From CAZLBC01 sp964557575 (lineage in GTDB: Bacteria; Planctomycetota; Phycisphaerae; SM23-33): 64,000 nt of DNA. Where the stretch lies: the NCBI GenBank assembly GCA_964557575.1, contig CAZLBC010000011.1:1-64000 (forward strand), in the 5' to 3' direction. Position 1 is the stretch's first letter; each line of letters begins with the position of its first letter. Position numbers and translations under genes: made by a program. This document shows positions 15,704 to 23,487 of this stretch, one piece after another. Under the pieces are notes generated by a model. That model did no database searches. It was not told the origin of the DNA and saw only the letters and a list, made by a program, of their open reading frames with translations.

Positions 15704-17124
15704 CGTATTACCCGGCCCTGTTTCTTCGCGAGAATCGCCGCCGCCCGGTTTCCCTTCCCCGGGGCGGTCACGGTGATCTTCTTGCCGCCGCGGAGGTTCC
15801 CGGTCGCGCCCCACTCCCCGGTGTCGATGTCGATCCACCGGACCGTCAGCGGCCCGTCGGCGGCGGCGAGGTCGAGTGTCACCGTCCCCCCGGCGGGGAA
15901 GTAAAGGGCGTAGGAACGTCCCGGGTCCGCGGCCAGGTAGGCCTCGTTGGGTGTGCAGTCCGACAGCAGTGACGGGGCGGGCTTCACCGTCCAGGGTGGT
16001 ATTGTCGATTCCAGTTTTCGGGCGGCGCGAATGGCGGCGACCGCCCGGTCGTTGAGCCCCAGTCCCGCGGGCGGCCGGTGAAAGCGGATCGACGCGGCCC
16101 CCGCCAGGAGGTGCCGCCAGAATCGCTCGACGGCGTCCTGATCGGTGTGGCCGAACGTGTTCCCGTTCGCGCCGTAGGTCTTGGTGGTGTTGATCGGGCG
16201 GGGTTTTTTCGACAGGTAGCGCCGGACGTGGAGGAAGTTGTCCCAGTGCTTCCGGCCGCTGTTGTGGTTGTTCTGCGAGACGTCGACGAAATCGTACAGC
16301 TCGGGATGATCGAAGGTACGCTTGTGGCGCCGGGCGGTGAGGTTCCAGTCGTCCCACATCTCGGTCACGAACACCCGTTTCCCCGCTTCCTGCGCCCGCC
16401 GCTTGACGTAGCGGGCCCAGTAGCGGCCCCACTCCTCCTCGGCCTTCGTCTCGTTGTCCATGCAGTACAGGACGTGGTCGTAGCGGAGCGCGTGCTCGAG
16501 CAGTTTGTTCACGAACCGCTGCTGGTAGCGGAGCACCGTTCGGTTGTTCCGCTGCTTCGGAGCGGTGAAGAAGAACGGCTGCCGGTTGGCGCCGGGGTGG
16601 CGGGGATACCGATCGGCGAACCCGGACTGCGCGGCGGTGTAATTGACGTTGTTCTTCGGGTTGTAGGGATGAATCCGCCAGCGGTTGCTGCCGCGGCAGT
16701 CGGTGTAATCGAAGCGGTCCCAGATCTCGATCTGGACGACGATATTCCGCTTCGCCGTTTCCCGCAGCAGCCGCTCGAACCGCTGCCAGTACTCCCCGTT
16801 CCAGCGATCCAGGTCGTACCGGCCGTCCGGTCGCCGCCGGAAGGGGTAGACTTCGAAATCCCGGTCCCGGCGGTCGCTCATGGTGTTGCGAATCACGTTG
16901 CCGCCCGCTTTGGCCAGCCGGTCGAGCTGGGCCGTGAGTTTCTCCGCCGGCCACTGGAAGAGGTTGTCGTCGTCGCTGCCGCCGAGCAGCATGACCGGCG
17001 TCCCGTTGTAACGCCAGTACCAGGGGTTCTCCGGCCACGGCCGGAGGGCGGGATCGGCCGTCGCGGCGCGCATGCCGATCGCCGCGACGGTCAGCGAGCA
17101 GAATATGAGACGGCGGCGGCGCAT
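15700..17124 (-). CDS. Secreted TIM-barrel glycoside-hydrolase-like protein with C-terminal beta-domain
   Basis: This 474-residue exported protein has a signal peptide at residues 1-23. 'NPWYWRYNGTPVMLLGGSDDDNLFQW' opens a DUF4038/apiosidase-like TIM barrel, with candidate catalytic acids in 'YCMDNETKAEEEWG' and 'VTEMWDDWN'. The last 80 residues ('DPGRSYALYFPAGGTVTLDL', 'WIDIDTGEWG') resemble the putative collagen-binding or beta-sandwich domain that closes such proteins. Likely action is on plant or algal polysaccharide side chains outside the cell. Substrate and exact GH family are not assignable by eye. It is coupled to the DUF3298 gene downstream. No clear Shine-Dalgarno precedes the ATG. 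Confidence 0.75.
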   Translation of the reverse strand: MRRRRLIFCSLTVAAIGMRAATADPALRPWPENPWYWRYNGTPVMLLGGSDDDNLFQWPAEKLTAQLDRLAKAGGNVIRNTMSDRRDRDFEVYPFRRRPDGRYDLDRWNGEYWQRFERLLRETAKRNIVVQIEIWDRFDYTDCRGSNRWRIHPYNPKNNVNYTAAQSGFADRYPRHPGANRQPFFFTAPKQRNNRTVLRYQQRFVNKLLEHALRYDHVLYCMDNETKAEEEWGRYWARYVKRRAQEAGKRVFVTEMWDDWNLTARRHKRTFDHPELYDFVDVSQNNHNSGRKHWDNFLHVRRYLSKKPRPINTTKTYGANGNTFGHTDQDAVERFWRHLLAGAASIRFHRPPAGLGLNDRAVAAIRAARKLESTIPPWTVKPAPSLLSDCTPNEAYLAADPGRSYALYFPAGGTVTLDLAAADGPLTVRWIDIDTGEWGATGNLRGGKKITVTAPGKGNRAAAILAKKQGRVIR

Positions 17125-17164
17125 GGTGCATTCAGGATACCATGTTTTGTCCGCCTTCGCATGT

Positions 17165-18757
17165 TCATTTGACGTTCACCGCCGTAAGCCCCTGTATCTT
17201 CAATACCGCATCCGGCAGGGGTTTGGCGGGGATCGGCTTTTCCGGGGCCTGTTGCGTGATGAGTTCCCGCTCGGTGACGCCGTCGATCGCCATGATGCGG
17301 AAGGCGACCGTCTTCATCAGGTGGGCGTAAGCGCCGAGTTCCGCGGTTCGCACCCAGGTGGCGCTGCGGCCGTCGGGGAAGCAGCCGCGCGGCAGGTACC
17401 CCAGCTTTTTCCGCACCCCCGCCCAGTAGTCGATGGTGCCCAGGACGAACCGGTCGAGGCGGGCGGCGACCTTCTCGGGGGCGGTGTGAAAACGGACGCC
17501 CAGCGCCGCGACGCCCCGGGCGAGTTTCGCCGCCGTTCCGCCGGCCTCACGTTTCCGCATGCCGTCGTTCCACGCGCCGGGGTCGGCCCTGAACGACGGC
17601 AAAAGGGCGGCCGCGATCCACGCCTGCTGCATGCCCCGGGCGCGCATCATGCCCTTCCCCGCGTAGTGTTTCGCGAGCCGGCCGGTCTCCTTGTCGAAGG
17701 TCGTCAGGCCGGTAAGCGTGTAGCCGGGACGGTACTGCTCCGGGGTAAAGAACGCCTCGGTGACCAGGACGTGGGAGTAGACCCGGCCGACGGCGTTTGC
17801 CGTGAACCCCGGGGCGATCGGCCCGCCGGCGAGCGCGGCCCGGGCGCATTCCTCGCGGTATTCCCATGCCAGCCCGTCGTTGTAGTGCCCGGTCCGCGCC
17901 GCGGTTCCTTCGACGATGGCCTGCCACAGCGGGCGGAACGCGCGGGCGGCCGCGAACTGCGGGGGACGGGCGCGCCGGCAGAGATCGGGCAGCGCGTTGG
18001 TCAGGCCGGCCGCCTTCTGCACCACGGGTATCCGGCGGCCGTGTTTCACGCGGCCCTCGTGGATCAGGCGGATCGCCCGCGCGACCGACGGGTCCCGCGT
18101 GGTCAGCCACACGTTCATGAGGCTGTCGGCGAGGTCCTGCAGGAGGTGGTGGCTGGAGGTGAAGTAGGAATGGAGGAAGTTACCCGCGGCGTCCCGCTCG
18201 ACGACCGTGCCGTTCTCGTGGGAGACGATGCCGGATGAAAAGGGCTTGCCGGTGGGCAGGTCGATGCCGGGCCCGTCGTCCCAGCCGCGGGGGGCCCAGC
18301 CCGTTATGGGCGCCTTGAATTCCTCCTGGCCCTCCCGGGGGACCATGCGGGGAAAGAGCCGGTCGCTGTTGGTCAGGACATTGACGTAGAAGGGGACCTG
18401 GCAGCGCAGGGCCCGCTCGAGGTAGCCGCCCTCCGGGTCGACGCGGTGGGCGGTGACCAGCGCGCTGGTAAACCAGGCCCCGTCGTGCATGCTGTCGAGG
18501 CCGAACGCCTGGACGTGCCTGCCGTCGCGGACGAATTCGTAGGCCATGCCGTAGACGCGGCGGTCGGGTTCTTGTACGACGAAACGGTCGTAGACCTCGT
18601 CGGCGAGATCGCGCAACAGCGCGACCAGTCGCGCCCGGGGCCACGCCGCGGGATCGGGCGCGGCGGGCGGAGACGCGGGGGCCGGTGGCGCGGCGGACGC
18701 GGCGGCGGCACCGATGACGGCGAGGAAACCGAAGACGATGCGGGCGGGATGTAAGAT
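17165..18757 (-). CDS. Secreted uncharacterised alpha-helical protein, apparent ATC start
   Basis: I do not recognise the family. The frame encodes about 530 residues, with a clear signal peptide ('ARIVFGFLAVIGAAAASA') reachable only if translation starts upstream of the first NTG (a TTG at 18616). The only initiator in good register is ATC at 18757, seven bases after AGGA; an in-frame TAA stands five codons further up. The mature protein is rich in Trp and Tyr ('SYFTSSHHLLQDLADSLMNVWL', 'YNDGLAWEYREECARAAL') and helix-forming, suggestive of an alpha-toroid like those of polysaccharide lyases or glycosidases. It lies between a glycosidase-like and a prenyltransferase-repeat gene, both secreted. 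Coding is secure, but the start is unusual. Confidence 0.65.
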   Translation of the reverse strand: MLHPARIVFGFLAVIGAAAASAAPPAPASPPAAPDPAAWPRARLVALLRDLADEVYDRFVVQEPDRRVYGMAYEFVRDGRHVQAFGLDSMHDGAWFTSALVTAHRVDPEGGYLERALRCQVPFYVNVLTNSDRLFPRMVPREGQEEFKAPITGWAPRGWDDGPGIDLPTGKPFSSGIVSHENGTVVERDAAGNFLHSYFTSSHHLLQDLADSLMNVWLTTRDPSVARAIRLIHEGRVKHGRRIPVVQKAAGLTNALPDLCRRARPPQFAAARAFRPLWQAIVEGTAARTGHYNDGLAWEYREECARAALAGGPIAPGFTANAVGRVYSHVLVTEAFFTPEQYRPGYTLTGLTTFDKETGRLAKHYAGKGMMRARGMQQAWIAAALLPSFRADPGAWNDGMRKREAGGTAAKLARGVAALGVRFHTAPEKVAARLDRFVLGTIDYWAGVRKKLGYLPRGCFPDGRSATWVRTAELGAYAHLMKTVAFRIMAIDGVTERELITQQAPEKPIPAKPLPDAVLKIQGLTAVNVK

Positions 18758-18791
18758 CTGATTTTCCTCTCGTTATGCCGAACCGGGCCGG

Positions 18792-21074
18792 TCAGCCGCC
18801 CGGTTTCTCCACGTTGTCTATCCCCCCGGCCATGGCGACGACGTTGCGCATCAGCGCGAACGCGGAGTCGGGGTCGAACCCGTATACCGCGTAGGATCCG
18901 CAGCCGGTCAGGGCGGTGGTCACGTCGTCCTCGCTGAAGATCACCGCGTTGCGGCCGTCGAGCCTGACGGCCTGGAGCCGCAGCGATCCGCCGCGATCGT
19001 TGGCCGTCCGGCTGCGGTAGCGGAACCGCTCTATCTTCATACCGCCCGCCGCGAACAGCTTTTCCGAGGCGGCCATCGGCCTGAGGCGGGCGCCGTCGAA
19101 CAGGGCGTCGATCGTCTTGATCGCCGAGAGGGTGAACGGCTTGTCGCCGCCGGCCGCGTCCACGAACAGCGTGCCGCCGCCCTTCACGAACGACGCCAGG
19201 TGTTTCCGGTCCTCCGGGGAGAACGCGAGTTTTCCCGTGCCGGTGATCACGGCCAAGTCCGGCTTTGCGGCGGCGAGTTCGGCGGCGGGAAAGGGGCCCG
19301 TGACGTCTACCGCTATCTTGTATTTCCCGCCCATCAACCGGGAAAACCGCTGCCAGGCCAGGGGTTCCGGGTCATGGTTGCCCCCGTGTTTCAGCCGCAT
19401 GACCGAGATGCTCGCGGCCGGATCGAACTTTTTCGGGCCGGGCCAGATCATGGTGCCCCGTCTCGGCAGGGCCGCAATGGCGCCCCCGGCGTAGCGGACC
19501 AGGTTGGCCGCGATACGGAACTGGTCCTTGGCGGTCAGGGGGCGGTTCAACTGCCAGAACCTGGCCAGGTCGTCGGGAATGTGAATCGCCAGGGGGCGCG
19601 CGCCGTTGTATATCATCTGCAGGGGAATGTTCTTCCTGATGTCGAAGAGCACGTCCTTTGTCCGCAGCTCGTGCTTATCGACGTCGAGGAGCCTGTAATC
19701 GGGAAACATCTTTTTGTATGCCGCGATCATGCCGTCGCCGAAGGGCTTGCCGGCACACTCGGCGACACTGAGTATCATGCCGCCCTGGTAGACGTAGCGG
19801 CGCAGCTTCTCGATGTGTTCGTCGGAAAAGTCCGGTTTCCGGGAGCCGGTGATCACCAGGGCGGGCGAATCGTGCCAGTTATTCACGTCGGTATCTATAC
19901 GGATGATCTGCCAGTTGAAATCCTGTTCGAACTCGCGGCTCATCCATCGCGTCAGGTAGGCCATGGCCCGGGGCCGGTTGTTCCAGTCGCCGTTGTAGCG
20001 GAGTTTGCTTAACGCCACCGGCTGCCGGCCGCGGACCAGGAACAGCAGGGCGAAAGCGGTCGGGGCCACGTAGGTGTTTCCGCGAAACTTGCCCTTCGGG
20101 CCGGTGATGAAGGCCCCGTCCTTCCGCTGGTTCCGGAACAGGTATTCGCACCCGGTTTTATACCAGTCGTATCCCCCGAAGCTGCGGTACCCGCAGGCAA
20201 GGGCGGTTCGCTCCACGGCGTAGAGCGTGTAGGTGATCATTCTCTCGCCGTGGTTTTTCTTGAAGAGCCGCCCGTAGTTTTTCTCCATCCATCCCAGCCC
20301 TTTCCGGATGGCCGGGGATATCTCGTTTCCCCCGCAGCCGAGGAACTGCTCGGCGTTGAGGATGTCGTTGCAGACGTACAGTGTCGCCAGTCCCCCCGCG
20401 GTCATGGAAACAGAGGGACTTTTCTTGTCGTTGGCGAAGCCCGTTCGCTTGTCCTTGCCCCGCAGGTAGGGCCAGCCCCCGTCGTCTTTCTGCAGCCGCG
20501 TCCAGTGCTTCGTGGCGAAACGCCAGTAGTTGATGGGAACCTCGATGCGGTTCCTGACCCCGGCCCACAGTCCCAGCGCGCCGATGTGATCGTTGGAGAG
20601 GGAGCCCATGCTGTCCTGCAGGACGTAGGGATGGCCGGACGCACTGACGGACGCGCAGAGGACCCGAATATATTTCTCCAGGCATTGCTGGTATTTCGAC
20701 GCTTCTTCGCCGCCGGCCTTCCGGGCGGCGATGGCCATGGCGCTGGCGGCGAAACCGAGGGTGTAGGTGCGCGGCTCCGGGTTCGCGATGAGCCAGTCGA
20801 GGGCCTTTTCTATGCGCTTGTCGTGCACGCTGACGTCGCCGGCCAGCAGCGCGTAGACGGCCTGGGCGGTCTGGCCGGCCTTCATGTTCTTTGACTGGGT
20901 GCCCTGCGTGGCGTCGCAGCGCCAGTGGCCGTCGTCTTTCTGCCGGCTCAGGATGTATTTCGCCGCCCCGGCAATCGATTGCTCGACCCGATCGGCGAGG
21001 GGTGTTTCGGCGGTTGCCGCGGGGGTGGTCAGGAGGGCGATCAAAGGCAAGAGAAAAAAAGATGTACGGAGCAT
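18792..21074 (-). CDS. Secreted prenyltransferase/squalene-oxidase-repeat protein with DUF4159
   Basis: This 760-residue protein has an N-terminal signal peptide ('FFLLPLIALLTTPAATAE'). Residues 30-370 contain QW-type alpha/alpha-toroid repeats ('QKDDGHWRC', 'QKDDGGWPYLRG', 'QRKDGAFITG'), the fold of squalene-hopene cyclases, without the cyclase DxDD motif. The C-terminal half is a DUF4159 domain ('HIEKLRRYVYQGGMILSVAECAGKPFG') followed by a glutamine-amidotransferase-like fold ('PDLAVITGTGKLAFSPEDRKHLASFVKGGGTLFVDAAGG'). This architecture is common in Planctomycetota and has no proven activity. Start: ATG 21074 is preceded by GGGAG and begins the signal peptide; the ATG at 21131 overlaps the predicted promoter. 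Confidence 0.85.
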   Translation of the reverse strand: MLRTSFFLLPLIALLTTPAATAETPLADRVEQSIAGAAKYILSRQKDDGHWRCDATQGTQSKNMKAGQTAQAVYALLAGDVSVHDKRIEKALDWLIANPEPRTYTLGFAASAMAIAARKAGGEEASKYQQCLEKYIRVLCASVSASGHPYVLQDSMGSLSNDHIGALGLWAGVRNRIEVPINYWRFATKHWTRLQKDDGGWPYLRGKDKRTGFANDKKSPSVSMTAGGLATLYVCNDILNAEQFLGCGGNEISPAIRKGLGWMEKNYGRLFKKNHGERMITYTLYAVERTALACGYRSFGGYDWYKTGCEYLFRNQRKDGAFITGPKGKFRGNTYVAPTAFALLFLVRGRQPVALSKLRYNGDWNNRPRAMAYLTRWMSREFEQDFNWQIIRIDTDVNNWHDSPALVITGSRKPDFSDEHIEKLRRYVYQGGMILSVAECAGKPFGDGMIAAYKKMFPDYRLLDVDKHELRTKDVLFDIRKNIPLQMIYNGARPLAIHIPDDLARFWQLNRPLTAKDQFRIAANLVRYAGGAIAALPRRGTMIWPGPKKFDPAASISVMRLKHGGNHDPEPLAWQRFSRLMGGKYKIAVDVTGPFPAAELAAAKPDLAVITGTGKLAFSPEDRKHLASFVKGGGTLFVDAAGGDKPFTLSAIKTIDALFDGARLRPMAASEKLFAAGGMKIERFRYRSRTANDRGGSLRLQAVRLDGRNAVIFSEDDVTTALTGCGSYAVYGFDPDSAFALMRNVVAMAGGIDNVEKPGG

Positions 21075-21126
21075 GTCGTTTGTTCTCCCGGGAAGAATAC
21101 CGGAACATATTTGTTGAACAGCGGTA

Positions 21127-21132
21127 ATCATA
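21127..21132 (-). promoter_or_regulatory. Extended -10 box upstream of the DUF4159 gene
   Basis: On the minus strand, TATGAT is preceded by TGG (extended -10 type TGN). It lies 53 bases before the ATG at 21074. A -35 match at 17 bases is weak. Confidence 0.35.
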
Positions 21133-21236
21133 CCACAGACACCTCGGCAAAACCACCCGAACGGAAAGAATGCCCGGCCGCGGGAACAAAATCATTGAAG
21201 GGCGCTATACCATGGCGTTACCATTCGGGAGGACAC

Positions 21237-21902
21237 ATGAAACAAGCAACGATCGAAACGACGGGCGGTGGTGAACAGCGCGGTACCGCGGGCGGCGCCG
21301 GGGTTCCGATGCTCGTGGTCTACCCGGTCTTCGTGGCGTCCGGTTTTTCGTCGCTGCTGTACCAGTTGATCTGGCAGCGGGCGCTGCTGACGATCTACGG
21401 GACCAATATCGAGTCGGTGACCGTGGTGGTCTCCGCGTTCATGATCGGGCTCGGACTGGGGGGGCTCGCGGGCGGGGCGGTGTCCCGCAATCCCCGGCGG
21501 CCGCTGCTGCTGATCTTCGCCCTGGTGGAGATCGGGACCGGCGTGTACGGGGCGGTCTCCCTGCAATTGTTCGCCTGGGTCGGAACATACACGGCGGGCA
21601 ACGCGACGCTGGAGACGGGGATCTTTTCGTTCCTGCTGGTGCTCCTGCCGACCCTGCTGATGGGCAGTACCCTGCCGCTGCTGGTGGCGTACCAGGTCAA
21701 CCGCGTGGGCGACGTGGGCTACTCGGTCGGTATGCTCTACTTCGTCAACACCCTGGGCGCCGCGATGGGGGCGTTCGCCGCCGCGCTGCTGTTTTTCAAG
21801 ATACTCGGTCTCTCCGGGGCCCTCGGGCTGGCGGTGTCGCTGAACATCGTCGTGGGGATCGTCGTCTTCCTGGCTTACCTGCGGGACGGGGGGGGGCGAT
21901 GA
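21237..21902 (+). CDS. Spermidine-synthase-like membrane protein, N-terminal part
   Basis: This 221-residue protein has about six membrane helices. 'FVASGFSSLLYQLIWQRALLTIYG' and 'GLGLGGLAGGAVSR' are characteristic of the transporter-like domain found at the N-terminus of membrane-bound 'spermidine synthase' family proteins. No methyltransferase-type domain is present; that domain lies on the next gene, which overlaps by four bases (ATGA). The two genes together resemble the single long protein of other bacteria. Start: ATG 21237 has GGGAGGA at good spacing. The function is unknown; true spermidine synthases are soluble and lack these helices. Confidence 0.75.
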   Translation: MKQATIETTGGGEQRGTAGGAGVPMLVVYPVFVASGFSSLLYQLIWQRALLTIYGTNIESVTVVVSAFMIGLGLGGLAGGAVSRNPRRPLLLIFALVEIGTGVYGAVSLQLFAWVGTYTAGNATLETGIFSFLLVLLPTLLMGSTLPLLVAYQVNRVGDVGYSVGMLYFVNTLGAAMGAFAAALLFFKILGLSGALGLAVSLNIVVGIVVFLAYLRDGGGR

Positions 21903-23455
21903 GATTCCTGCTGTGCATGCTGCTGGCCGGGATGACCGGTTTTATCGCCCTCTCGTACGAGATCCTGTGGGTGCGCATGTACTCGTTTGCATCGGGCAGC
22001 AGGGCGTGGGTATTCGGGGTGTTCCTCGGCAGCTACCTGCTGGGTATCGCCCTCGGGTCGCTGGTGAGCCTGCGGTTCAGGAATCCCCGCCGCCGGACGG
22101 ACCGTTCCCAGCTCGGGGCGATCGCGGTCTTCGTGCTGCTGGCGAACGCGGTCGGCTTTTTCCTGATTCCCGTCGTTTCCTGGGTCAACGTCCTGGCATC
22201 CTTCGCCTGGACGTTTCCCCTGGTGACCGCGGCCGCGGGTATGCTCGGCGCGTGTCTTCCCCTGGTCTGCCACTACGCGATCCCCGCCGACGAGCGCGCC
22301 GGCGCGGGCCTGTCCTATCTCTATCTCAGCAATATCGTCGGCGCGGGCCTGGGCAGCCTGGTCACCGGCTTTCTGCTCATGGATCTTCTTTCCACGGCGG
22401 AAATCGCTACCCTCCTGGCCCTGCTCGGCATCTTTCTCTCTGTTGCCCTGAGCCTCCTGTCGCTGCCGCGGCCGCCCGTGCTGCTGCGCCGGCTGCTGGG
22501 TGCCTTTGTGCTGGCCCTGGCGATCGCGCTCTCGGGCCCGTACCTCTTCGACGGCCTCTACGAACGGCTGCAGTTAGGCCGGAAAGTGCTGAAAAAGGGA
22601 ACGGACTACCGTTTCAGGCACGTCATCGAGAGCCGCCACGGGGTCCTTACCGCCGACGAGTGGAACCGGTTGTACGGCGGCGGCGTGTTCGACGGGAAGT
22701 TCAGGCTGGGGCTGGACGGGGGAGACTGGATCGTCCGGCCGTATACCGTATCGGCGCTGCACCCCGCCCCGCGAAAGGTCCTGATGATCGGTCTCGGAAC
22801 GGGCGCCTGGACCAAGATCGTGGCCCACAACGTCGCGGTCGAAGAGATCACGGTAGTGGAAATCAGTCCCGACTACCGGGAAATCATTTCCCGGTACCCG
22901 GTGGTGGCGGACGTCCTCGACGACCCGAAGGTGAGAATCGTCATCGACGACGGCCGCCGGTGGCTGGTCCGGCGGCCGGACGAGACGTTCGACGTCATCA
23001 TCGCCAACACCACCTTCCACTGGCGGTCGCACGCCACGCACCTCCTGTCGGTGGAATTTCTTCGCCTGGTCCGCGCCCATCTCGCCGACGGCGGGATCTA
23101 CCTGTTCAACGCGACCGGTTCCCGGGATGCCGAGCGGACGGCCATGGCGGTGTTTCCCCATACCATGAATATACTCAACAACGTCGCCTGCAGCGACGGG
23201 CCTCTCGTGTTCGACCGGCACCGCTGGCGGGAGAACCTCGCGGCCTACACCTACGGGGGCCGGCCGCTGTTCGACCGGGCCACCCCGGCCGGTCGGCGGC
23301 GGCTTGACGCCGTCCTCGCGCTGGCGGACACGCTCGATAGGCCCGATGACGGCGAGTCGTTCCGGCTCCGCGGACGGGCGCAGATGGCCGAACGATGCGC
23401 GGACGCGGAGATTATCACCGACGACAACATGGCCTCGGAGTGGTGGGGGTGGTAG
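21899..23455 (+). CDS. Spermidine-synthase-like protein: membrane helices plus SAM-dependent domain
   Basis: This 518-residue protein starts with a second set of membrane helices ('GFIALSYEILWVRMYSF', 'GSYLLGIALGSLVSLRF'), again the membrane-bound spermidine synthase type. A Rossmann aminopropyl- or methyltransferase-like domain follows: 'KVLMIGLGTGAW' near residue 292, 'EITVVEISPDY', and 'VRIVIDDGRRWL' with the conserved Asp. 'EIITDDNMASEWWGW' ends the protein as in family members ('TDD...'). The frame is coupled to the preceding gene, and the two probably form one membrane complex. The substrate is not known. Polyamine synthesis is possible but not implied, since many such proteins are orphan. 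Confidence 0.75.
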   Translation: MRFLLCMLLAGMTGFIALSYEILWVRMYSFASGSRAWVFGVFLGSYLLGIALGSLVSLRFRNPRRRTDRSQLGAIAVFVLLANAVGFFLIPVVSWVNVLASFAWTFPLVTAAAGMLGACLPLVCHYAIPADERAGAGLSYLYLSNIVGAGLGSLVTGFLLMDLLSTAEIATLLALLGIFLSVALSLLSLPRPPVLLRRLLGAFVLALAIALSGPYLFDGLYERLQLGRKVLKKGTDYRFRHVIESRHGVLTADEWNRLYGGGVFDGKFRLGLDGGDWIVRPYTVSALHPAPRKVLMIGLGTGAWTKIVAHNVAVEEITVVEISPDYREIISRYPVVADVLDDPKVRIVIDDGRRWLVRRPDETFDVIIANTTFHWRSHATHLLSVEFLRLVRAHLADGGIYLFNATGSRDAERTAMAVFPHTMNILNNVACSDGPLVFDRHRWRENLAAYTYGGRPLFDRATPAGRRRLDAVLALADTLDRPDDGESFRLRGRAQMAERCADAEIITDDNMASEWWGW

Positions 23456-23487
23456 TACCGGAGGAGAGGTATGATGCAGGTGGCCGG

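Noticed and set aside
14858..17131. One 757-residue protein
   Set aside because: The frame continues upstream through the glycosidase-like gene as out-of-frame Arg/Pro-rich sequence; only the part from 15703 is protein-like.
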